NCBI GenBank assembly: GCA_002099365.1
Contig: MSED01000009.1
Coordinates: forward strand, 248,001 to 312,000
Length of the DNA stretch: 64,000 nt
Reading direction: 5' to 3'
From: Phialophora verrucosa
Taxonomy: Eukaryota; Ascomycota; Eurotiomycetes; Chaetothyriales; Herpotrichiellaceae
Shown here: positions 1-10,844 of the stretch, one piece after another
Numbering within the stretch: the stretch's first letter is position 1
Layout: every line of letters begins with the position of its first letter
Notes under the pieces: model-generated
Seen by the model: the letters and a program-made list of their open reading frames with translations, nothing else
The model's database searches: none
Told to the model about the DNA's origin: nothing
Program-made: the position numbers and the translations under genes

Positions 1-2570
1 CTGTTAGCCGATCCTGAGGACGACGCAGGCGTATGCCCCGATTTCCTAACAGAAGTGATCCGACGATTCGACGAAGACGAGACCATCAAAGATGCTTTTG
101 TAGGTGCGGTGGAAAACCTCAGTAAACGACTTGCTGGCATGTCGATGGACTCGGACTTCAGGCGATATACTACGATGCTGCGGTATTTGATCAATTTCAA
201 ACCAGTAGCGGTGGCCATAACTCAGTCGCCCATGTTCGTGGACAAGTCAGTATCGGCAGCTGAGTTGGAGGTCAAGACAATACTTGGGCCTTATTTTCAA
301 TTGTCACCCTTGCAAGCAGCGACAACCCAGTCATACTTCACAAGCCCGAAGACCATGGATCCAGGCAGAATTAGAAACTCTCAACAGTCGCTGCAGTTGG
401 CCTTGAGAACGCACCAATCCGACCTTTTCGACATCATCAACACCCTGGTTCGCACATCACCAGAGGCACGAGATCGAGTTTTGGATTGGTTCGCTCTAGT
501 GGTCAACTCGAACCACAAACGTCGGGCGATACAGGTCGACAAGAAGACCGTTTCGAGTGATGGTTTCATGATCAACGTCACCACAGTTTTGGATCAACTG
601 TGTGAGCCCTTCATGGATGCTCAATTCTCGAAGATTGATCGCGTCGACATCGACTATCTGCGGAGGCATCCGCGCGTTGACATAAAAGACGAAACGAAAA
701 TCAACTCGGATCAGGACCATTCCGACGAGTTTTACAAGAACCAGATCGAAGGAACGAATAACTTCATCTCGGAGTGCTTCTTCCTGACAGTGGCTGCCCA
801 TCATTACGGCACTGAGGCTGCGCGAAACATGCTTAAGGACATGGACCGAAGTCTGAAGCACATGGCCAAGCAGATTGAAGAGTTCGAAACGCAGCGACAT
901 AGATACCTCAACAATCCTGCGCAGCTCACCATGTTCGAAAATGCGCTTAAGAAGTACAAGACCGAGCACGACAAGGGCCTGTCCTACAAGCACGCAGTTA
1001 CCGGTGTCCTGCTAGACGAACTTACCCAGACTCGCTCGATGCAGTTCATGCGCTTCGTGACTGTTTGGCTTCTCCGTCAGGTGTCATCTCATCGACAATT
1101 TCCTAAACAGCCTTTGACGCTCCCTTTATCCCCTGAAGAACCCCTTGCGTTTAAGAACCTTCCTGAATACTTCTTGGACGTTATCAGCGGCAATTTTGGC
1201 TTCATCATGTACAACCTGCCTCAACTCATATCGTCAACACAGTCGGACGAGCTGATTATGCTTTGCATTACCTTCTTGCGCAATTCCGAGTACATCAAGA
1301 ACCCTTATCTGAAAGCGTCGCTGGTTACCATTCTCTTCCGGGGGACTTGGACATGGCGTCAAGGCGGAAGAGGTATTCTTGCGGATCAGTATAACAGCAT
1401 GCCTTTTGCCACAGAACACTTGCTGCATTCTTTGATGCGATTCTTCATCGAGGCGGAGTTCATGGGCGGGCATGGCCAATTTTTCGACAAGTTCAATGTG
1501 CGGTTCGAAATATTCCAAATCATCAAGTGCATCTGGCCGAACACAGTGTACCGAGATCATCTGCTCAGAGAGGCGAAAGTCAACATGGAGTTCTTCGTGC
1601 GGTTCGTCAATTTACTGCTGAATGATGTCACCTTCGTGCTGGACGAGTCCTTTACAGCTTTCCACACCATTTACGATGTCTCCAAAGAGCTTTCCATGGC
1701 TGGCACATCCTTGGACCAGGAGGCACGCCAGGCGAAAGAAGAAGTCCTGGAACAAGCGAAGGGCCGGGCGAAGTCTTACATGCAGCTGACCAACGAAACT
1801 GTGGCCATGCTGAAGCTCTTCACGGAAGCTCTGGCGGACGCCTTTACCATGCCTGAAATCGTGCAGCGGTTGGCGGACATGCTGGACTACAATCTCGACG
1901 CAATGGTGGGCCCGAAGTCCAACAACCTCAAGGTCGAAAATCTGCAGGAATACAACTTCAATCCAAAAGCCCTATTGAGTGAGATTATCGACGTTTATCT
2001 CAACCTAGGCGAGAAGGAGAACTTCGTCCTCGCCGTGGCTAGAGACGGCCGATCCTACAAGCCCGACAACTTCCTCAGCGCAGGCAACATCATGCGCAAA
2101 TTCATGCTCAAGGGCCCCGAAGAGCTTGACAGATGGAACCGGCTGATAGAGAGGTTCGCCCAAGCGAAGCAGGAGGATGAAGCTGCAGATGCCGACCTGG
2201 GCGAGATACCTGACGAGTTTTTGGATCCGTTAATGTACACTCTTATGGAAGATCCGGTCCGGTTGCCCGTGTCGAAGATTGTGATCGACAGGAGCACGAT
2301 ACGGAGTCACTTGCTGAGCGACCCGCACGATCCATTCAACCGGGTGCCGCTGAAGATTGAGGACGTCATTCCTGGTAAGTTGACCGTACCTACCTATGCC
2401 CTCATGACTCAATCACTGTTTACTGACCGTCTCTTTTAGCCACGGACGTCAAAGAGCAGATCCAGAAATTCAAGGACGAGAGGATCGGAAGTGGGCGCAG
2501 AGAGTTTGTAGAGACGGTCAAGACAGAGCCCACCGGCAATGCGGATGGCGAGCCCATGGACCTGAGCTGA
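1..2570 (+). CDS. UFD2: Ubiquitin conjugation factor E4 (Ufd2-type U-box ligase), 5' end outside window
   Basis: The reading frame is already open at base 1, so the start lies upstream; the family is usually about 1,000 residues and roughly 840 are present. Exon 1 runs to 2374, an intron of 65 bp (2375-2439, gtaagt to ttttag) follows, and the last exon ends with TGA at 2568-2570. The helical Ufd2 core is recognisable (for example FFLTVAAHHYG), and the C-terminal U-box begins near IPDEFLDPLMYTLMEDPV and is completed only after splicing (DVIPATDVKEQIQKF). Ufd2 proteins extend ubiquitin chains on pre-ubiquitinated substrates together with Cdc48, in nucleus and cytosol. The tail after the U-box is acidic and short. 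Identification is firm; only the N-terminus is unseen. Confidence 0.95.
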
Positions 2571-3084
2571 GAGCAGAGTACTGTACTCGGTTTGCCGACG
2601 TCGATTTACTCTTGCTCGGGTGAACCCTGCGATTTGGACCATCACGTCCAGTTGCCGAATCATGCAAGGGCCGCGTATCCGATAGTAGATAGCGAATGTG
2701 GTAGGATGCACCGCCAGCGATGGTGGATTCCCACTTCTACGAGTATCAATTATGGACATAAACCTTAGAGGCACTGGGGCTCGGTCTATGAGGATAATGA
2801 TGAAATAATATCACCCGACAAGATATAAGGCGAATGTTCGTCAGTCAAAATGATAGATTCGTGATTCGTTCAGTCAAGATGCCGTGATGTGAGGCAACGC
2901 GATGTATGTGAGGTGAGGTGAGGTACGGAAAGACGACCAGACAATACAGATGCTCCTTCAGCGCTCCTTGGCCATAGTGCTTTTCGTTTCATTCAATTTT
3001 GTGCTGGACTTATTTATGCTGTTATGTGGGAAAGTGAGCTAGGAAGTATTGTGGTGATGAGGCTGACAGTATGCATACAGGCAT

Positions 3085-3114
3085 CTATATATACACATAC
3101 ACATACACATACAC
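3085..3114. repeat. Short (ACACAT)n microsatellite
   Basis: A TA-rich lead (tatata) passes into about four imperfect ACACAT units. It lies in the 0.9 kb between the UFD2 stop (2570) and the end of the next gene (3477). The rest of that spacer shows only a short gaggtgaggtgaggt run near 2910-2925 and no supported gene. Confidence 0.8.
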
Positions 3115-3476
3115 GTGCATTCACTATGTGTCGTGGAAGGAAATCGCCGGAACAATATGGTTAAACAACCGTACTGGTCATGTTTGCTATTCAATACATA
3201 CACATCCATACACGCAGGTGACTCTGCCGTATTACCCTGCTTGGAGACGGACCCGAGGATCCTTGCTGCCCTGATCCCACTCCGAATGCGGACCCTGATT
3301 TCCATTACCCGCCTTGGCCGCTGGGCTGGATGGGTGGACTGATTGACTGGTTCCGATGATGAATGCACCGTCGAGGCTTTTGCCATGTTCCTGATTCACA
3401 TACAGCATAACGCCGAAGAAGATGCTAGATGCTTGATGCTTGCTGCTTGCTGCGTGTGCTTGTACGAGTGTCGCTA

Positions 3477-4601
3477 TTATAAGCATGGCTGAATTTCACG
3501 ATGGAGAACGTTCTGTGGCTGATGCTGTTGCGCCACCACGGCTCCGTCTTCGGGTGGGGACGGGGATGCCAGAATGTTGGTGATGGTTGTGCCTGTACGG
3601 AGCATTGACCGTAGGTCATGGCCCTGCCAGTCATGTGTGATTGGTATCACATTAAACCCCTCTGTTGATAGGGAAGAGCGTTGACACGAGCGTTCAAGGC
3701 TTGTAAGTGCTAGAGATGGAGTCAGTCCGAGACTGGTCACGGCGGGGATTGTTTTGCTTGGAGTGACAGAGTGACTCACCTTTCCCCAATGGTGGTGTTG
3801 TAGGCCATTTGCTCTCTCATCTGTTCGCGCGAGCTCATGCCGGTTTGGACCCTCTCGTTGACCAAGATGGTCTTGTCGACTTCGTCTCGCATGCGCGCGG
3901 TGTGCGACTTGGGCCCATAGGTATCGAGATGTCCGTAGTACATCCAGAGGATGATGCAGCTGGCGACCGTCGCAACCAGGCCCAGCCACAAGAACACAGT
4001 AGCGGCAATGGCCCTGCCATTATGCCGGTACACCAAAGGAGGATTGATCCTCTCCAGAGCAATCTGCTCTGCGTCTTGCGAGTCGGCAGAGATCCAGGCA
4101 TTCCCGGTAGCCACGATGACGGTGAAAGCCAAGGCGTCGCCAATGGTGCAGAGCGTGACGAAGACGGCACTGAGTCTCCAAGCCCATCGAATGTTCTTGG
4201 GCTCGTAACGCTCGGGGAAGAAGAGATCAAAGAAGAATCCCGCGCCGAAGATGGTCGCGACCGCAATACCGCAGAAGATGTTGTACGATGCGATGCCGAC
4301 GAAGTCATCGTTGTGTACACTCGCCGAGGAATGTAGCCTCTCTATCGTCGACTGTTGTTTGACATAATCTGGTGATTGAGTGTTAGGTACAGTTTCAAGA
4401 AGGCCTCATACGGGCAGCGATCTCACCTGTCAAGGCAGCGGTGCCTATTGATTCAGACACGACCATGTTGATCATGGCAAGCTGGTAGATGATGAACTTT
4501 GTCCGTCTGAGGTGGTAATCTTTGTTCTTCCACATCCACTTGTTTCCAAACATGCTCCATTTCATGTCTCGTAGGTCGAGACCCCATATGACCGGCGCCA
4601 T
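3477..4601 (-). CDS. Four-helix integral membrane protein of unknown function
   Basis: Exon 1 is 4601-4427 and starts MAPVIWGLDLRDMKWSMFG; intron 4369-4426 (gtgaga to caccag); exon 2 starts at 4368. Four hydrophobic helices are seen: one at the end of exon 1 (IIYQLAMINMVVSESIG), then FVGIASYNIFCGIAVATIF, RLSAVFVTLCTIGDALAF and AATVFLWLGLVATVASCII, followed by a charged tail. Exon 2 ends GGGGAAAG before gtgagt (near 3779). If the last intron uses the acceptor ttacaag, an in-frame exon of about 75 codons continues to TAA at 3477-3479, including FNVIPITHDWQGHDLRSML. If it uses the nearer ctctag, the protein stops after five more residues. I prefer the longer form because that frame is open and protein-like. 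The family is not recognised; a tetraspan plasma-membrane or endomembrane protein fits. Confidence 0.7.
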
Positions 4602-6910
4602 GGTAGCTTAGTTGTTGAGGAGAAACTGATATCTGTAAAAGGCACGTGCTCCCAGTAGCAAGGCGGAATAGTCTTAATTTTCAAGCTTCAACCACCTTCA
4701 GCCTTCTACCAAGCAGATCTTTGTTGCGAGGTACAGAAAGTCAGGAGAGAATAAGAAGTATCAAGAGTCCGGAAATCTGATAATAAGAGGCTTGTGAGGT
4801 GGGTGTGGGAGGCCGGAGGGGAGTCATTAAAAGGCGCCTCATTCATTCGGTTTACCAATCCACATAGGATAAGCAACATGTCACCAGGAAGATCGGCCGG
4901 ACAGAAAAGGCTCTCTCGTCAACCCTGCGTGCCCCGTCGAATCGTACGAGGGCGGCCGACGAGCCATATTGTTTGCCTTGCCCGCTCAGGCAAAGACCTC
5001 AAACAAAGCAGCAGTAGGCCAGGACCCTGAGGCCGAAACTGTGCGAATGGCCACTGTCGGGGGAGATATGACTTGCTGAAATCGACCGCCGTCCCGGCTG
5101 TTCCGCTCACGGCGACAGGGATGGGGGTCCATCAGTAGCTACGAACAGCAGTGAAGCATTGGGTTTAGGTCAGCCTGACGCGTGCCCGAGAGCCTGTCAG
5201 ATGATGAGGTCGAAGGTCGAGCCTAGCCCGGTGGGAGATAGGCCGCATTTCTCTGCGGGTGAGGTGTTTGACGGCGGTAGAGAGGAGGTGGCCTGGCTGG
5301 CTCTCGGGGGTTTATGACGCACGGGGCGAACGCGCGGATTGTTCGGCTTTCCGGGCACGCGGGGCGAATTCGACCAGCACAAATGATTCCAACGTGTCGG
5401 CTCTTTCCTGACGCTTTGCTTGGTGTCAAGCATCTTCGTGCTCGCACCTCTTTGCGCTACCTAGACACAGTGCTGGAGATGTCCTTCCTCGTCAAGTTAC
5501 CTGCTCACTATCCTACATCTGCAGGCGAGGTTCTTGCATGCATAGACGAGTGACGCACGAAAGCTTGATAATCTTCGTCAGAAGGCACAAGACGACATTT
5601 TCCGAATTCGCTCAGCTCTTTTGCCCTTCTGGACTGTACCTTCAGACAGCGAATGAGACAGCCCGTATTCGCTGACCTGCCCCCGTGTCTGACTACGAAG
5701 GATGACATATCCGCTTCTTCGATAATGCTTGTACAATTGCATACATAATAATACTTCATCCGACCAACCTCTTCGGTGACCGACCCAATCAACCCTCTAG
5801 TGCTTCCATATCCTACGACCGCCTGACACATGGTTGATCAACACCTTCGTCCGCCCAGCCTCATATCTCCCCCATTTCGAGGATGTCCAAGCACGTTGGC
5901 ATCCATCAATCCTCGTCAGAACACGTTACTATGCTTTGCGTGCGTCATTGTCACCCGCACTCGTATATCGCTGTGGTTCCCTACTGTATACAGGTTTGAA
6001 TGTGGTAAGCTCGTACGATATCTGTGTCTTAGTGTTCTCCCAGCAAGTCTCGCCAAAAAATAGTTGAGAAACATTTGCCACCAATGCTTGGACGAGCTTA
6101 TGCGGATTTATGGCGGATACTCCGTGACCCTCTCTGTGACCCTTGGCGGAGTTATCAGCTTACACACTGAATACGTACTTGTACTTGATGCAGTGCTGCT
6201 GTCTCTGCCATTCGGCCGAATCCATACTCGTAGCTTGATCAATGACCACCATCGCTTCAAAAGGGAAAGCCGTCGTCCATGTTTCGATGTCGGCTTACTC
6301 AATTTCACCACTAGGTATAACTTCTACCCACAATATCGCTGTTTGGTTGGAGAACGTAGCTGTCGCCATGCAGCCTTGTTTCAGGACACTGATGCTGGAT
6401 AGTGTCCTTTGGCCCTGCTCCTGCACTGTACCAGTGCTTTTACGAAACTTATGACCCGCCCACAGCCCGCCACAAAACAACGCAGTACGCGGTACTTCGG
6501 ATTAACCCCTTAGGGCTTCTGCTTGTGCAAAACTCTCTCGCCTCGAGGTCTCTTCACAGCACGGAGAATGCAAGAGCTGCTTCGGACATGTATGTGACAA
6601 GGATGATGATAACCGAATGAGAATGAATATGAGGTATTTATTGCTGACTTGATATATTGAACGTGACTCAGCACCTAGGTGCTCAGACAGAGACTGGCAT
6701 CTTGAGGTGGGTGTTATTAACGAGCGACTTTTTGTGTTTTTTCTTCTACCTCTATCTTTCTACATGGCAACGAGTGTCCGCAGAACCGACCCGACATGCG
6801 TGTATATTGTCCAAAACAAAAAGGAAAGCGCCAGAACTCCTTGATGCTGTCTAACGAGTGGTCTGGGTGCTCCTCCACGTTCCATGTCCTTGGAGCCTGA
6901 TTGCTTTCCT
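4602..6910. other. Intergenic, 2.3 kb, no supported gene
   Basis: Between two minus-strand membrane-protein genes. Both strands hold only short open frames (longest about 110 codons) with no recognisable domain, no tRNA-like stem set and no tandem repeat. The part next to 4602 should contain the promoter of the tetraspan gene. Confidence 0.6.
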
Positions 6911-8818
6911 TTACACCATATTATCTTCCTCGATCGCCCGAGGAGCAGTTGCAAACATGATCTTTCTCTCCCTGATGGCAGGTTGATAGTAGCCCTGCCT
7001 CTCGTTCATATCGTCGATATACGTCTGCTGAGGCCAATTCTGTGGCACCACCGGCCCAGCGAGGTACGTAATTTCTGACCGGCTGAATCGGTTGTTGACC
7101 ACAAAGCTCCGTCGTTTGGGATCGCTGGAGCGCCGGGCGTTCTTGGGGACCGGCTCATGCTCGCTGAGAGCGGTGACTTCAGTAGGGCCGTGCTCGTCCT
7201 CGACGGGTGCCACGCCACGCCACTTCAGGAAAGCATTGAGCGCAGGGATAGACAAGCCGTGCACCACGATGCTGAAAAGCACGAGCCAGTAGACTACAGG
7301 CACCATGGCTCGCGTAAGGACATTCTCTTCCACAGTCAGCGCCTCGCCGGACTCTGGGAATAGGTGTTTTGTGTGTTCGACGTAGAAAACGGCGCCGATG
7401 CCAATAGGGCCAAAGTATCCCATGAAAAGTGCTTCTTTCCAGTCCTTGCACACTTCAGGGTATAGCTTGTAAGTGGCAAAAATGGCAGGGATGCGGCGGA
7501 AAATCAAAACCAGAACTCCCAGCCCAATCAAGCGAGGATAGGTCAAGCCCGTCCCGTTGGGGTCGTTGAAGTCGGACCACGGGATGATTGCGCCGATATA
7601 CATGAACCCGCCAAAATTCAAGAGGACATCGACGCAACTGTTGACCTCGTCGTGTCTCTTCTCAGTTTCGGCAAGGTATTGACCGTCCCAATTGAGAGCG
7701 TTGCCTGCTACGAAGCAAGCAAGTAGATCGTCGGTCCCGAGGGCACCACAGGTGCCAACGAGGAACAAGCCCAGGGCAGTAGGCCAGAGGAGATAGGATT
7801 CGGTGTCGATCCAATTCCTTTCCGCACAAGTCAGACAGCGTGGACAGCGTGCAGGCTCATTGTTTGACATACCTTCGCAGAGCAGTTCGAGTCAGGAACA
7901 TGCTGCCAAAACCGCAGACAGCACCATAGGCAACGGACATCAGAACAATGTACAGCCAGGTCTCCAGAGCCCATTGTCCAAGGGCGGTACCAACACCTCC
8001 TCCCAGTCGTCCAACCCCCTCACCACCCTCCTCTCGCGCAACTAAAACAGCGCGAGCCAACAGGTGCGCAGCCCGCTCAGTAACATTTTGAGCTAGCTCT
8101 TCAATACCGGCTTCTTTGGCACCCAACGCAGCTGTATGGTCTGCCATCTCTTGCTCGAGGCCTGGGTATTCTGCATGGCGGATCAAGTAGACAGCCAACA
8201 TCAGAAACGGAAATCCAAACCCATCGTTGGCGCCAGCCTCTGATGAGATGATTTCTCGCAATGGACGACGGACATATTTGTCGGCGAAGGGACCTTTCGC
8301 AATTGCTTGCGAGAGGATGGGATCGGTGCAGGTGACGCAGGATCCAATGACGAGGCCGGCCAGGAGGGTGATTTTTGGGACGGTTGCCATCAAGCAAGCG
8401 GTAGTACAGAGCCACATGATCGTCATGATGAGGATGAGAAGAAGAAGCATTTCTTTCCATCTTTGCAGTTGATACTTTGCCGGAAGCTGGAAGCCAGCAA
8501 TGACCAATTGGACGCCAATGACGATACGGGCTACTCCCAAGGTGATGGCACTTTGCTGGCCCTCCACAGCGGAGGCCCATCGTGTTGCATCGAGGAATTT
8601 GGCTGCTATAGGGCCCAGGACGACGCCAAACGCCACGGCTGGGACTGGGGGAGTTTAGTAACAGTGAACAAGGCCGGACCACGGTGTCTTTGGCACTTAC
8701 GTGCTTCCCCGAGATACCACACCTGCTTGATCTTGACAGACAGAAAGCCATAGGAAAGGATGAAGAAGCCCAAGACTGCAATCACAATGTTGAGCTCGCT
8801 CACATCAAGAGAAGGCAT
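6911..8818 (-). CDS. Plasma-membrane Na+/H+ antiporter (CPA1 family, Nha1/Sod2 type)
   Basis: Three exons: 8818-8701, 8638-7873 and 7817-6911, with introns of 62 and 55 bp; the joined frame is 596 codons plus stop. The start was set at MPSLDVSELNI because fungal members begin almost this way; an in-frame ATG lies 28 codons upstream. About a dozen hydrophobic segments are visible. The transport core shows the paired acidic motifs expected for this family, TDPILSQAI and, after the REIISSEAG stretch, AGANDGFGFPF. These proteins expel Na+ and K+ in exchange for protons. The cytosolic tail is short, more like fission-yeast Sod2 than the long-tailed budding-yeast Nha1. It is one of two alkali-cation transport genes in the window, the other being the P-type ATPase at 35375-38835. 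Confidence 0.93.
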
Positions 8819-9635
8819 GGCGTCCGTGGAGCTCCACCAGTTCAAGCGGAAGGAACGCGGGTAGTCGTGTAGGAGGAAGGCAGTTCTCCGGGCATCAACC
8901 AACGCTCTAGATAATCATCGATGAAATCAGGGAGCGAAAGGACGGGGGTAAGGGGCCAAGCACAGTGCGAGAAGGAACCGACTGGGAGGGTCGCCAGCGA
9001 CCTAGAATTTGGAGGTGGTGTGTTGCGTGTAGACAACCGAATACAAAACGAAACATCGAGTAAGGAGAGTCCTGAACAGACGACGGATTGTGGTCTTTGA
9101 AGTGCTGAGGAATGTGCCATTTTTGAGATGAGGTGCCAGCTGCGAGACAACCGGAGTGCCAACAAAGGTGGCGGCCGCGCAGATGCTTCGAACCTGACAC
9201 GAAGATCTTCACAAGCTCCACGGCACCAGGCTTGTTCTGGCGAACACAAACAAGAGGAAAACAGATGTGGTTACGGAGTACCAGTAGTTTGACGGGGGAC
9301 CTGCGTCTTGACCAAAACCTGGCGGGAGAGCCGCGCCTCCAAGCACAGCGGCCAAGAGGACGATCGTGAGGAAGCATGCAATCGAACGAGCGCGGCAGCA
9401 ATGCTTATTGCGCGGCGGAGAGGAAGCAAGAGGCCGGCGGACGAGCGCCTAGCCCTTGGCGCTGCTTGGCTCAAACCGCCTTCCACCTGCCAAGGGGCCG
9501 ATCAATGTGAGGGCGCGCCGCCTCCGCGCAAGACAGGCTTTGGAATGGGTGCTAGACCGGTATGTATCACTTGCTCAGCCGTCGCGCCTGGGGACGTCTC
9601 ACCCCTGAAGCAAAGGGGCCCGCTGGCGCGCCAAG
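8819..9635. other. Intergenic, presumed promoter of the antiporter
   Basis: No coding region is supported on either strand; the open frames present are shadows without domains. It separates the antiporter start from the DUF3435 relic. Confidence 0.5.
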
Positions 9636-10216
9636 TCATCCTATGACAGATCTTGTCCTGATCGCCCAGCTGGCAAGTATCCTGCAGATAAGGTCCGCAA
9701 CCACCCACCGTTCTTCTCAATGGTGTTCCACTTTTTTCGGGCACCCAGTCCCCCTCTTTAAGATCTGGCATGAAGAGATCAAGCTGCTCGTTATCTCATT
9801 TGTGCTGATTGTGTCGAAAAACTGCTGTCGCGTGGCCTTCTTCGAGGCCTTGAGGGCTGTCATTTTTGTAGAAGGAAGCGCTCTGGCGGCCTCCTTGTAT
9901 CTCTGGCAGATCTTGGTCCCTCTAGCCTCCGCCTCCTTCAGAGTTCCAGATTCTTTGCGTGCTTCGTTGGTCAATCAGTAAGCTGAGCAATGGCTGGGTC
10001 GACCTTAAGACCATCAATCTCATCTGAAGCGGACCCTGTTGGTGCTCGTAGGTCGGCGTGCCGACTAGTATGTGTAACTGCTTCAAACAGAGCCCTGGAC
10101 GAAGGCTGGCCAATGAACACCGCCTGTGTATCATACTGGACACGTTGATTGACGTAAGTTTGATTGATACCAGGATCCCTGTGACACATAACTTGCTGAA
10201 GCTGAGAGTTGAGTTG
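9636..10216 (-). pseudogene. Decayed C-terminal fragment of a DUF3435 (FluG-like) protein
   Basis: Read on the minus strand, three consecutive stretches line up in order with the C-terminal end of the large fungal DUF3435 family. First comes QQVMCHRDPGINQTYVNQRV then YDTQAVFIGQPSS and LRAPTG (10216-9971). After a TGA and a frame change comes a charged helix ending KKATRQQFFDTISTNEI (to 9717). After a further in-frame TGA comes EERWVVADLICRIL, stopping at 9636-9638. The family normally shows a QVM-H motif, a YIN-RV stretch, a DPRAP motif and a R-FF--I-T-EI end, which is the pattern seen. At least one frameshift and one in-frame stop make it non-functional, and no start or upstream catalytic region is present. 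DUF3435 occurs in many fungal tyrosine-recombinase-like mobile-element proteins; assignment here is by memory of motifs, not alignment. Confidence 0.65.
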
Positions 10217-10844
10217 CTATAGATATAGCTTTTCCCGCACGGATGTGTCGAGGTAACACTCAAAGGTCAAGTATCCATCAATGTACTACCACAGATTAGT
10301 CGTAGCTCCAGAAGATTCAACACATCTGTTACAACGCCCTCTCTGTGTGGCAGTATGAGGAAATCCACAAGCCCTCATTGCCAGGGTGGTACAGTCAAAG
10401 TCGCCCGTCATTTCGAAGAGTTCGAGGTATCCCCTTTTGTTTCCGACATTGGACTGCTTCTGGTCTCTAGTTCTGGTCCCTATTTATGTTTACGTGGTGT
10501 ACGGAGGAACTGACCAGGAGAGCGATTTTCAGAGAAATGGAAGAAACTCTCAAAGGCGGTGACACTGACCGTCAAATTCGGCGGGAAATCTCTCTGCAAC
10601 ATGCGTTGAGCTGTAAATAAACAGTTGAATTCCACCATCTGAAGGGGAAAACGTCGGCCGACTTTCCTTTAAACTAGCTTCACTCCGCATTTATCCAAAC
10701 TTAATCATGCTTGGCGAAGACAATTGGAGAAATTTTTCCGTGGTGCCATAACCATTGATGGCCTTTTGAGTTTGGTACTTCACAAACTTTTAGGGAGTTA
10801 TTGACTTTGCTGTTGCTGGTAGTAACTGTCGCAGCATCTGCAAA
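10217..10844. other. Intergenic, presumed promoter of the Nop15-like gene
   Basis: No open frame of note. It may hold more eroded DUF3435 sequence, but I could not recognise any. The stretch next to 10845 should carry the promoter and leader of the plus-strand gene. Confidence 0.45.

Noticed and set aside
3039..3386. Minus-strand frame with repeated MCMC residues
   Set aside because: Caused by translation of the ACACAT microsatellite.
9562..9981. 139-codon plus-strand open frame with hydrophobic stretches
   Set aside because: It lies antisense to the DUF3435 relic, whose minus-strand motifs explain the openness better.
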